From: a virus
Direction: 5' to 3' (one strand)
Virus record (IMG/VR): IMGVR_UViG_3300044729_001303
Span: 1 to 20,050 of that record
DNA length: 20,050 bases
The notes beneath the pieces were generated by a model. The model saw only the letters and a list, made by a program, of their open reading frames with translations, was not told the origin of the DNA and made no database searches. Of this stretch, positions 11,988-18,090 are shown in pieces (the first letter of the stretch is position 1; each line of letters begins with the position of its first letter). Position numbers and translations under genes: made by a program.

Positions 11988-13120
11988 TGACTAATCTTGT
12001 AGGTGGGCCTTTCACAAGGATAGGATTTGAACCTATCAATCTTAATTCTTCGGATCAAGTAAAGAGGTATTTGCTCTCTCAAGGCTGGCAACCTACGGAA
12101 TATAACTATCGTAAGGATGCTAAAGGCTACTTGGTCAAGGATGAAGATGGTAATCCTATTCCTACTAGCCCTAAGCTTACAGAAGATAGTTTTGATAGTG
12201 TCAAGGGAGATATTCCTAAGCAAGTAGCACGAAGGAATATCCTTATCCATCGTCAACGTATGTTGAAGAATACGAGAAGGGATGGTGAAGAAAAAGGTTT
12301 GTTGAATGCAGTAAGGAATGATGGGAGGATTGAGGCCAGATGTATACCCCAATCTACCAACACAGGACGTGCTACTCATTCTGTTGTTGTGAATATCCCA
12401 TCTATCCATGCAGTATATGGGGCTGAAATTAGAGATTTGTTCATCGTACCTGAAGGTTACAGTATGGTTGGTACGGATGCTGCTGCTCTTGAGGCTCGTA
12501 TCTTTGCTCACTTTATGTTGAATTATCCTGGAGGTGATGAACTAGCTAACCTTGTTCTTCATGGAGATATCCACCAAGAGAATGCGGATATGTGGGGTTG
12601 CTCACGGAATGATGCTAAGTCTCCGTACTATGCACTGATGTATGGAGCACAGATTCCTAAATTCTCTGCTACCTTGGGGGTTGATCTAAGAACAGGTTCT
12701 AGGCACTTTGATGCTTTCTGGACTAGATATCGTGCTCTTGACCTCTTCAAACAAGACTTGACAAAAGCATGGGAAGCTAGGGGAGGTAAGAGTGGTGGCT
12801 TTATACGTGGCATAGACGGAAGAAAACTTCATGCTCGTAGCCAACATTCTCTTGTCAACCTTATGTTTCAAAATGCGGGTAGTGTTGTTGTAAAAGTTGC
12901 AGCACTCTATCTTGACAAATGGATAATTAGAGAGGAGTTAGATGCAAAGCAGTTGATATTTTATCATGATGAGTTAGAGCATGAGGTACTGGATGCACAT
13001 GTAGATAGGTTCTTGCCTCTTGCTAGACAAGCTTTTAAGAAAGCTGGTGAGTTCTTCAAGCTTAATGTAGAGATTGTTGGCGAACCTAAGGTAGGAAGGA
13101 GTTGGTACGATGTGCACTAA
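11987..13120 (+). CDS. DNA polymerase (PolA/T7 type), polymerase part, 377 aa
   Basis: This is the nucleotidyl-transfer half. Motif A is VGTDAAALEARIFAHF, the fingers O-helix region is RNDAKSPYYALMYGAQ, and motif C is YHDELEHEV. Lys and Tyr of the O-helix match T7 Lys522 and Tyr526, and the Asp residues of motifs A and C are present, so catalysis should be intact. The upstream GRATHSVVVNIPSIHAVYG is the usual template-binding segment. No T7-type thioredoxin-binding insertion is apparent. ATG 11987 overlaps the TGA of the 82-aa gene, so the polymerase is probably translated by coupling and assembles with the exonuclease half in trans. The start could also be GTG 11984. Confidence 0.93.
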   Translation: MTNLVGGPFTRIGFEPINLNSSDQVKRYLLSQGWQPTEYNYRKDAKGYLVKDEDGNPIPTSPKLTEDSFDSVKGDIPKQVARRNILIHRQRMLKNTRRDGEEKGLLNAVRNDGRIEARCIPQSTNTGRATHSVVVNIPSIHAVYGAEIRDLFIVPEGYSMVGTDAAALEARIFAHFMLNYPGGDELANLVLHGDIHQENADMWGCSRNDAKSPYYALMYGAQIPKFSATLGVDLRTGSRHFDAFWTRYRALDLFKQDLTKAWEARGGKSGGFIRGIDGRKLHARSQHSLVNLMFQNAGSVVVKVAALYLDKWIIREELDAKQLIFYHDELEHEVLDAHVDRFLPLARQAFKKAGEFFKLNVEIVGEPKVGRSWYDVH

Positions 13121-13237
13121 ACCTGTTTGGGCACTCACTTATGAAATAAATGAGTATGATCAAGATGGTGAGTACTTTATTACCTTGTTCAAGAGCTTTC
13201 TAGCGAAAATACTCTGGCTAATTTCTTAGGCATAGGT

Positions 13238-13672
13238 ATGCCACAACGAAAGGACGATATGCAAACCGTGACGATGTACGAAGCCAAAGACGGCAAACAG
13301 TTCCGCGCCGAAGCGCAGTGCTTGGAGTATGAGCAGCAGTGTGATGACCTGGCCGCCGCAAACGACATGCTGAACAACGGCGCAACGTTGATGGCCGCGC
13401 TAACCCGAGCGTACCAGACGCGCCCGTGGTGGGACAGCGGCCTGAGCTTGGAAGATAAGGTGATTCTGATGAAGACCACCAAGGACACCGGCTTTGTCGT
13501 GAGCCACTGGCAGTGCAGTGACAAGCCGGGATACAAGCCCTGCGGTCTGAACCATGCCGGACAGGTACACCTTTGGGGTGACGCAGGATGCTGGAGAGGG
13601 CCATACGGCAACTGGGTTGGCCTGGCGGATTTGCTGCGCTACGCACGCAACACTGTGCGCGAGCATGCCTAA
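13238..13672 (+). mobile_element. second GC-rich foreign segment (moron-like)
   Basis: Base composition rises sharply, with phage-type AT-rich coding on both sides. ATGCC occurs at both edges (13238-13242 and 13665-13669). The segment holds one gene with its own ribosome site and no recombinase. The edges cannot be fixed to the base, because simple joining at ATGCC does not restore every frame. Confidence 0.55.
13259..13672 (+). CDS. foreign hypothetical protein, 137 aa
   Basis: AAAGGA six bases before ATG 13259 is the natural start; an in-frame ATG at 13238 lacks a ribosome site. The product starts MQTVTMYEAKDGKQFRAEAQ, a pattern seen in small proteins of phages and mobile elements of GC-rich hosts (T-MYEAxDGxxF). 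It is followed by ALxYE-type helix residues and a Trp/Cys-rich C-terminal half (HWQCSDKPGYKPCG, WGDAGCWRGPYGNW). Four Cys residues could bind a metal. GC-rich codon use differs strongly from its neighbours. Function is not known. Confidence 0.75.
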   Translation: MQTVTMYEAKDGKQFRAEAQCLEYEQQCDDLAAANDMLNNGATLMAALTRAYQTRPWWDSGLSLEDKVILMKTTKDTGFVVSHWQCSDKPGYKPCGLNHAGQVHLWGDAGCWRGPYGNWVGLADLLRYARNTVREHA

Positions 13673-13766
13673 CTAAAGCATACGCTAGACACATCCTTAA
13701 GGAAGGAGGTAGCTTAGACAAAGAATACAAATGGTATTATTCACGCCCAATCTATCCATTGGATGC

Positions 13767-13794
13767 TTGACACAATCTATTGTTGCTGTATAAT
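13767..13794 (+). promoter_or_regulatory. consensus sigma70-type promoter
   Basis: TTGACA (13767-13772) and TATAAT (13789-13794) are separated by 16 bases and lie 19 bases before the ATG at 13813. Both hexamers are perfect. It should drive the SSB-type gene and the tRNA genes strongly with host RNA polymerase, and it is the only clear host-type promoter I see in the window. Confidence 0.88.
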
Positions 13795-13812
13795 TCTATG
13801 TAGGAGAATAGG

Positions 13813-14004
13813 ATGTGGGAACTAGTTATTTGTATAGGTGTTACTTGGGCAGGTTGTGGGACTGTTAGTATTCCAGTTTTTCCTTCAGAGGAGACCTGTT
13901 ACCGTTCACTTCGTGAGATGAAAACAGGTGATCAACCTGTTGCAGAAAGTAAGAATAAACGTAATACTGTGGCTTATTGCCAACCTAAACAAATTAAACA
14001 CTAA
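13813..14004 (+). CDS. small putative exported or membrane protein, 63 aa
   Basis: TAGGAGAATAGG provides the ribosome site right after the promoter. The N-terminus (WELVICIGVTWAGCGTVSIP) is hydrophobic and may act as a signal or anchor. Four Cys (two in the hydrophobic part, then ETCYRS and AYCQPK) resemble the pattern of small secreted disulfide proteins. It is the first gene of a strongly expressed unit. No family is named. Confidence 0.65.
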   Translation: MWELVICIGVTWAGCGTVSIPVFPSEETCYRSLREMKTGDQPVAESKNKRNTVAYCQPKQIKH

Positions 14005-14017
14005 CTGAGGAAACCAA

Positions 14018-14644
14018 ATGGCACTGAATTTTTCTGAGACTAAAAAAGCTAAGACTACCTACCCCCGTATTGGTGAAGGTACATATCCTGCACGTATTGT
14101 ACGTATCCTTGACTTCGGTATGCAATTTGCTACTGACTTCAAGACAGGAGAAGTTAAGAAGTATAATGATGGTAATGACGTAGTACAGCATAAGGTATGG
14201 ATTGACTTTGAGCTTCCTACTGAGACTATTGAGATTGAGTCTATTGCCAAACCTCGTTGGATTGGTAAGGAATACACTGTCTCTGCTCATGAGAAGGCAG
14301 CTATCCAAGGGCTTCTGAAAGCTGCTGACCCTGGTGGTAAAGCTACCATGAAAGGACGTAATGTAGCTGGCTTGCTTGGGTTGCCTCTTATGATCACTAT
14401 CGGTAGTACTTCCACGGGTAAGGATAAGATTACAGCCACTACTTCTCTTATCAAGGGTATGAATGTTGATCCTCTAGCTAATCCTACTCTCTTCTTCGAT
14501 CTAGATAGCCCCGATATTAAAACTTTTGAAGGTCTTCCTGATTGGATGAAGAAGCGTATCCAAGAAGGTGTTGACTTCGATAAGACTGCTTTCTATAAGA
14601 AGTTCAATAGCTTTGAGGATTTGGAAGAAGAGAGTCCTTACTAA
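14018..14644 (+). CDS. phage single-strand DNA-binding-type protein, 208 aa
   Basis: The protein has a beta-rich body (YPARIVRILDFGMQFA; VWIDFELPTETIEI) and a short acidic aromatic C-terminal tail (FEDLEEESPY), the hallmark of SSB-type proteins such as T7 gp2.5 that contact polymerase and helicase through the tail. The size is close to gp2.5. It sits between polymerase and exonuclease genes and is driven by a strong promoter, fitting the large amounts such a protein needs. The fold is inferred from this pattern, not from a definite motif. Confidence 0.7.
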   Translation: MALNFSETKKAKTTYPRIGEGTYPARIVRILDFGMQFATDFKTGEVKKYNDGNDVVQHKVWIDFELPTETIEIESIAKPRWIGKEYTVSAHEKAAIQGLLKAADPGGKATMKGRNVAGLLGLPLMITIGSTSTGKDKITATTSLIKGMNVDPLANPTLFFDLDSPDIKTFEGLPDWMKKRIQEGVDFDKTAFYKKFNSFEDLEEESPY

Positions 14645-14653
14645 TCAGTTCCA

Positions 14654-14728
14654 GCCGGAGTAGCTCAATGGTAGAGTTCTTCACTTGTAATGAAGGGGTT
14701 CACAGTTCAAGTCTGTGCTCCGGCTCCA
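14654..14728 (+). tRNA. tRNA-Thr (anticodon TGT)
   Basis: Acceptor GCCGGAG pairs with CTCCGGC. The anticodon stem CTTCA/TGAAG carries loop CTTGTAA (anticodon TGT). The T arm is CACAG-TTCAAGT-CTGTG. CCA is encoded. It reads ACA codons. Confidence 0.95.
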
Positions 14729-14729
14729 T

Positions 14730-14804
14730 ACCCTTGTAGTTAAATGGATATAACAGAAACCTTCTAAGTTTCCATTCTAGGTTCGATTCCTAGCGAGGGT
14801 GCCA
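14730..14804 (+). tRNA. tRNA-Arg (anticodon TCT)
   Basis: Acceptor ACCCTTG/CGAGGGT has one G-T pair. The anticodon stem GAAAC/GTTTC encloses CTTCTAA (anticodon TCT). The T arm is CTAGG-TTCGATT-CCTAG. CCA is encoded. It reads AGA, a codon typical of AT-rich phage genes and often rare in GC-rich hosts. Confidence 0.95.
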
Positions 14805-14809
14805 GATAT

Positions 14810-14893
14810 GGGAGATTGGTGAAATTGGTAAACACAAGGGATTTAAAATCCCTCGCCTTTGGCTTGAGGATTCGACTTCCTCATCTCCCACCA
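14810..14893 (+). tRNA. tRNA-Leu (anticodon TAA)
   Basis: Acceptor GGGAGAT/ATCTCCC, anticodon stem AGGGA/TCCCT with loop TTTAAAA (anticodon TAA), and a long class II variable arm are seen. Discriminator A and CCA are encoded. It reads TTA, which is abundant in the exonuclease part of the polymerase. Confidence 0.95.
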
Positions 14894-14907
14894 TTTAAGG
14901 AAATATT

Positions 14908-15099
14908 ATGACTAAAGACGAAGCATACGAAGTGATTGACGAGAGTATTGGTAGTACTCTTTGCCTGGATTGTCCTTACTATATTGTTGGATATGATAAA
15001 GTAGATGAAAGTGATTTTCCCCTAGTCTGGAAAGATTGTATGGTGGATAATCCTCACTTTTGCCCTTATGTTCAAATCGAGGAAGAGCTAGATGATTAA
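14908..15099 (+). CDS. small acidic Cys-rich protein, 63 aa
   Basis: AAGGAAATATT precedes the ATG, directly after the tRNA genes. Cys residues occur as LCLDCPYY, DCMV and HFCPY, and may form one zinc site (CxxC plus two Cys). Both ends are acidic. Small metal-binding proteins of this plan are frequent in phage accessory gene blocks. I cannot say what it contacts. Confidence 0.7.
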   Translation: MTKDEAYEVIDESIGSTLCLDCPYYIVGYDKVDESDFPLVWKDCMVDNPHFCPYVQIEEELDD

Positions 15100-15418
15100 T
15101 ATGCAACTAGCAAATAAGCTTGGACTTTCTAATTCTACTATTCATGAGATTATTTTTTGGCAAGCCTACCGAAAATCTTTAAAGCATCAGTATACTTGCA
15201 AAGAAATTTCTGCTTCTACTTATGTAGAACTTTGGGAACAAAATGAGTATCGACTCCAAGAACTCTGGGGTTTTCCTAAAGACCCCAATTACCATCGCTT
15301 CTGGGAAATGGCTGGATGTACCTGTCCTAAAATGGATAATGAGGATGCCTATCCTACTGGTTACTATACAAGGAGTGGTAATTGCCCCCTACATGGAGAA
15401 CACACATGGCAAAAGTAA
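15092..15418 (+). CDS. phage protein with C-terminal CPxxDN...CPLHG motif, 108 aa
   Basis: It starts at ATG 15092, overlapping the previous gene; ATG 15101 is a possible alternative. The N-terminal two thirds are helical and charged. The C-terminus reads AGCTCPKMDNEDAYPTG then NCPLHG, a Cys/His-rich motif I know from hypothetical proteins of T7-like phages, probably a zinc knuckle (C, C, C, H). The role is not established. Confidence 0.75.
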   Translation: MINMQLANKLGLSNSTIHEIIFWQAYRKSLKHQYTCKEISASTYVELWEQNEYRLQELWGFPKDPNYHRFWEMAGCTCPKMDNEDAYPTGYYTRSGNCPLHGEHTWQK

Positions 15419-15600
15419 GTGTATGGTTAGATAAACCATCTATTAGTGCATACTATCAAGGAGATGAAGACATTCCTGGAGTCTTTGTAGGAACTTTTGA
15501 GCAAGGGAGACAAAGGATTATTGATCATCTTTACGCTTATATCAAGAAGCTAGAGACAGTAACATATCAAGATTGGAAAAAAGATCATGAGTGTCTCTAA
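15406..15600 (+). CDS. small hypothetical protein, 64 aa
   Basis: ATG 15406 follows GGAG and overlaps the preceding gene. An in-frame start further upstream lacks a ribosome site. The product has a beta-rich N-terminus (MAKVSVWLDKPSISAYYQGD) and a helical C-terminus (IIDHLYAYIKKLETVTYQDW), with no recognised motif. Confidence 0.65.
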   Translation: MAKVSVWLDKPSISAYYQGDEDIPGVFVGTFEQGRQRIIDHLYAYIKKLETVTYQDWKKDHECL

Positions 15601-15790
15601 AGTTCCTATCCCCCGGCTTCATGGTAAAACAATTTATGAGTGGACAGAACTCCTTGGACCATGTACAATGAAGGATATTAAAGCTTATGCTAAATTGTTA
15701 GAGAATCAGTTGGAACTGGATTTTGATGAAGAACGTATCGATATTATTGGACAGAATGGGGGAGATGGAGAACACTATGGAAAAGTATGA
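15587..15790 (+). CDS. small acidic protein, 67 aa (hypothetical)
   Basis: It overlaps its neighbours at both ends, a sign of coupled translation. A weak GGAAAAAAG precedes the ATG. The body has a helix KDIKAYAKLLENQLELDFDE, then a Gly/Asp-rich tail (GQNGGDGEHYG). No domain is recognised. Confidence 0.6.
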   Translation: MSVSKVPIPRLHGKTIYEWTELLGPCTMKDIKAYAKLLENQLELDFDEERIDIIGQNGGDGEHYGKV

Positions 15791-15971
15791 GCAACCTGGA
15801 GAACGTCTTCATAGTAAAGTTCCTTCTGAGGAATACAAGGAAGCTTATGATCGTATCTTTGGGAAGAAGCAGTATTGGTATGAAAAGAAACTAGAGAAAG
15901 GAAAAGATGACAATCAAAGAATTGAAGATATTTCTACAGGAGTTGGAGAACAGTTGGACAAAGCAGGATGA
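15777..15971 (+). CDS. small charged protein, 64 aa (hypothetical)
   Basis: ATG 15777 follows GGAG seven bases upstream. The product is Lys/Glu/Tyr-rich and predicted helical, with YKEAYDRIFGKKQYWYEKKL in the centre. Its last third overlaps the ORF at 15907 in another frame, so one of the two ends may be non-functional. Confidence 0.6.
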   Translation: MEKYEQPGERLHSKVPSEEYKEAYDRIFGKKQYWYEKKLEKGKDDNQRIEDISTGVGEQLDKAG

Positions 15972-15999
15972 AGAATATTATGAAACGCCAACTGATTGA
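15907..15999 (+). CDS. small helical peptide, 30 aa
   Basis: AAAGGAAAAG lies directly before the ATG. The start MTIKELKIFLQELENSW resembles the first helix of the common phage MTxKELxxxLxxL proteins, but the ORF ends after YYETPTD inside the 12-base repeat at 15979. It may be a truncated gene whose remainder was displaced. Confidence 0.4.
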   Translation: MTIKELKIFLQELENSWTKQDEEYYETPTD

Positions 16000-16318
16000 T
16001 CAACTTATTACAGCAGATGTTGTTTTAACTGGTCCGATTAAAGACGTTATTAATTATCTGGAGGGTTTCCTCAAAAATTACGGAGAATCCGCTTACATAA
16101 AAGATATTTACTATGGTTATGATGGTGGTAGAGATACTAACATATACTACTCCAGGGAGGAAACAGATGATGAATACCAGAAGAGACTCTCTGGAGAAAA
16201 TGAAATTAAGCAGAAGAAGTTAAAAGAAAGACAAGCTAAAAAAGAAAGAGAAGTAGCACAATACCTCAAATTGAAAGCAAAGTATGAAACGCCAGAGACT
16301 TCAGTACAAACCGATTGA
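15968..16318 (+). CDS. hypothetical protein with charged helical tail, 116 aa
   Basis: Starts at 15968 (MKNIMKRQLIDQL) or 15980 are possible, with no strong ribosome site. Residues 15-35 (DVVLTGPIKDVINYLEGFLK) and YGYDGGRDTNIYYSREETDD follow a plan common in small T7-like phage proteins (a helix followed by ETDEEY). The C-terminal 50 residues are a Lys/Glu coiled-coil-like helix. It ends KYETPETSVQTD, an end encoded by the second copy of the 12-base repeat. The role is unknown. Confidence 0.7.
   Translation: MKNIMKRQLIDQLITADVVLTGPIKDVINYLEGFLKNYGESAYIKDIYYGYDGGRDTNIYYSREETDDEYQKRLSGENEIKQKKLKERQAKKEREVAQYLKLKAKYETPETSVQTD
15979..16294 (+). repeat. 12-base direct repeats bracketing a 304-base unit
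   Basis: TATGAAACGCCA occurs at 15979-15990 and 16283-16294. Each copy encodes YETP at the end of one ORF and, in another frame, MKRQ at the start of the next. The unit between the copies is essentially the 116-aa gene. This looks like insertion or duplication by homologous ends. Confidence 0.55.
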
Positions 16319-16997
16319 TGGTACTCTTGCCCTTTTAGATGGAGACATCATTTGTTACCGTATAGGGTTTACTACCCAAGATGTTGATGAAAAGATTACT
16401 CTCTCTCGTATTAATTCCTATTTGGATAATATTCTATTCGATAGTGGTGCTTCTGATTATGTTGTCTTTCTTACTGGAACGAACAACTATCGGAAAGTAA
16501 TTTATCCTGATTACAAAGCTAATCGTACTCAAGATAAACCTAAACATTATGAGCTTATTCGTGAATACCTCATGAATCATGAAGCTGCTGTAATGTGTGA
16601 GGATGAGGAAGCTGATGATGTAATGGGGTATAGCCAAACAGAGCACACTATCATCTGCTCAATTGACAAAGACCTTGATCAGATTCCTGGAAGACATTTC
16701 AACTTTGTCAAGAACAAGCATTATGAAATTACTCCAGAAGAGGGTCTGGCTTTCTTCTATTCTCAATTGTTGACAGGAGATAGGGTAGATAATATTCCTG
16801 GTCTTCCTAAAGTTGGGCCTGCTAAAGCTAAGAAAATTCTAGGAGAGTGGACTAATGAACAAGATGCTAAAACAAAAACTCTTACAGCCTACCAAGAATT
16901 CTTGGGATTGGACGAAGAGAAAGCAAGAGAGAGAATTAGCCTTATCGGAAAGCTCCTATGGATTAGGAAAAAAGAAAATGAGCTTTGGGAGTTTTAA
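16284..16997 (+). CDS. T7 gp6-like 5'-3' exonuclease (PIN/FEN fold), 237 aa
   Basis: Motifs of the 5' nuclease family are in order: LLDGDIICYR near residue 18, YPDYKANR near 72-79, EDEEADDVMG near 107-116, SIDKDLDQIPG near 129-139 and the helix-hairpin-helix GDRVDNIPGLPKVGPAKAKK near 168-187. The many Asp/Glu residues bind two metal ions. The enzyme degrades DNA from 5' ends, removes RNA primers and feeds recombination. It lies just upstream of an HNH nuclease. The start is inside the second 12-base repeat. Confidence 0.92.
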   Translation: MKRQRLQYKPIDGTLALLDGDIICYRIGFTTQDVDEKITLSRINSYLDNILFDSGASDYVVFLTGTNNYRKVIYPDYKANRTQDKPKHYELIREYLMNHEAAVMCEDEEADDVMGYSQTEHTIICSIDKDLDQIPGRHFNFVKNKHYEITPEEGLAFFYSQLLTGDRVDNIPGLPKVGPAKAKKILGEWTNEQDAKTKTLTAYQEFLGLDEEKARERISLIGKLLWIRKKENELWEF

Positions 16998-17000
16998 GTA

Positions 17001-17354
17001 GTGTGGACAGAAGGCAGGAAAAAAGGCTTCATCATCTCCCTTCTCCGTAAGGGCTTCTCTCGATTTCCTGCTAAGTATGAAACTCTAAAGAAAGCTTCTG
17101 TAGGTAGAAAGATTAACAAAGCTACAGGCAGGCTTGCTGAACATTATAAGTGTGCTAAATGCAAAAAGGAGTTTGTTAAGGTAGATGTAGAAGTAGATCA
17201 TATAGTTACAGTAGTAGATGTTGACAAAGGGTTTACAAGTTTTGATGAGTATGTTGACAGACTCTTCTGTTCTCCTGACAATCTTCAAGTACTTTGTAAA
17301 CCCTGTCATCGAAAGAAAACTCTTGCTGAAACAAAGAAAAGGAAGAAGAAATGA
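17001..17354 (+). CDS. HNH endonuclease, 117 aa
   Basis: The start is GTG after GGGAG. The basic N-terminus (KKGFIISLLRKGFSRFP) precedes CAKC (about 51-54), VEVDHIVTV (about 62-70, the His-containing strand), CSPDNLQVLCKPCHRKK (about 90-106, with the Asn and second His) and a Lys-rich tail. Four Cys as two CxxC-like pairs bind a structural zinc. This is a complete single-domain HNH, of the type found in many T7-like phages next to the exonuclease, rather than an obvious homing gene. It may act in recombination or host DNA breakdown. Confidence 0.88.
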   Translation: MWTEGRKKGFIISLLRKGFSRFPAKYETLKKASVGRKINKATGRLAEHYKCAKCKKEFVKVDVEVDHIVTVVDVDKGFTSFDEYVDRLFCSPDNLQVLCKPCHRKKTLAETKKRKKK

Positions 17355-17596
17355 ACTGGTATGAAGACCTCTTTGCCTGGGTGGCAATACTCCTTGTAGG
17401 AGTAGCTATTGCTTTCTTTGGGTTTATTCTAGGAGAAAAGAATGTAATTACACATTGTAACACTTATGGAGCGTACAAGATTAGTGAGGAAGAAGCTATG
17501 CTATGTGTAGTTAAACCCCTTCTGAAGAATAATTCAGGGGAGATGAATTATATTCCTGAAGCTAAAGAGAAAGTTAAACAAGGGAAGATGACATGA
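17351..17596 (+). CDS. membrane-anchored small protein, 81 aa
   Basis: Coupled to the HNH gene (ATGA). Residues 9-27 (WVAILLVGVAIAFFGFILG) form one membrane span. The rest is a charged domain of about 50 residues with two Cys (CNTYG and LCVVKP). The topology is probably N-in with a periplasmic domain, or the reverse. It has no recognised family and could be a spanin-like or superinfection-exclusion factor, which is a guess only. Confidence 0.7.
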   Translation: MNWYEDLFAWVAILLVGVAIAFFGFILGEKNVITHCNTYGAYKISEEEAMLCVVKPLLKNNSGEMNYIPEAKEKVKQGKMT

Positions 17597-18090
17597 AGAC
17601 TTTTCTTATTAGCGATACCCACTTTGGACACGCTAATATTCTAACATTCAGTAATGAGGATGGTACACCTGTTCGTTCTTTTTCCTCTCTTGAGGAGATG
17701 AACGAAACAATGATCGAAAATTGGAATAGGGTTGTTGGTAAGGAAGATAAGGTCTACCATCTAGGCGATGTTCTCTTTACTAAGAAGTGGCTTGATCTTA
17801 TCCTTCCGAGGCTAAATGGCACCAAGGTACTAATCAAAGGTAATCATGATACATTAAAACTTAGTCAGTACCAACAATATTTTAAAGATGTTAGAGCTTA
17901 CTGGATACTAGATAAGGTCATTCTTTCTCATATCCCTATTCACCCTGAAAGCCTATCTCGTTGGAGAGCTAACATTCATGGACACCTACATGGAAATTCC
18001 TTGCAGGATATTAGATATATGAATGTGTCTGTTGAACAGATTAATTATACCCCCGTTGATTTTGAAGAAGTGAGGGCAAAATATGGCTAA
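17593..18090 (+). CDS. calcineurin-like metallophosphoesterase, 165 aa
   Basis: Motifs of the family follow in order: SDTHFGH (7-13), HLGDV (about 56-60), KGNHD (about 82-86), LSHIPIH (about 115-121) and NIHGHLHGN (about 129-137). All metal-binding Asp, Asn and His residues are present. Short phage enzymes of this group are expected to act on phosphomonoesters, phosphodiesters or nucleotide ends. The start overlaps the previous stop (ATGA). Confidence 0.92.
   Translation: MKTFLISDTHFGHANILTFSNEDGTPVRSFSSLEEMNETMIENWNRVVGKEDKVYHLGDVLFTKKWLDLILPRLNGTKVLIKGNHDTLKLSQYQQYFKDVRAYWILDKVILSHIPIHPESLSRWRANIHGHLHGNSLQDIRYMNVSVEQINYTPVDFEEVRAKYG

Larger units (their letters stand above)
13110..13770 (+). 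pseudogene. small phage gene broken by insertion and frameshift
   Basis: The ATG overlaps the polymerase stop. The first part reads MCTKPVWALTYEINEYDQDG then EYFITLF, and continues in a shifted frame as ELSSENTLANFLGIG up to 13237. The C-terminal part resumes after the GC-rich segment as TKAYARHILKEGGSLDKEYK then WYYSRPIYPL (13672-13770). The parts look like one protein of about 75 residues of a known phage type (aLTYeIneYDQDGeYF at the start, GGs...W at the end). It is split by 13238-13672 and by a probable one-base loss near 13190 (AAGAGC for AAGGAGC). Read from its ATG, the chain stops at 13229. Confidence 0.6.

Noticed and set aside
11740-11990. Group I intron in the polymerase gene
   Set aside because: The gap is filled by an ORF with normal coding features and overlapping start and stop. 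I see no intron core elements. It remains testable by RT-PCR.
13218-13730. Reverse-strand ORFs of 140-170 codons over the second insert
   Set aside because: They oppose a forward gene with a proper ribosome site, cross the insert edges into unrelated phage DNA, and show biased antisense composition.
17001-17354. HNH gene as a homing endonuclease that split a neighbour
   Set aside because: Adjacent exonuclease and membrane-protein genes look complete, and the gene joins them in normal coupled order.
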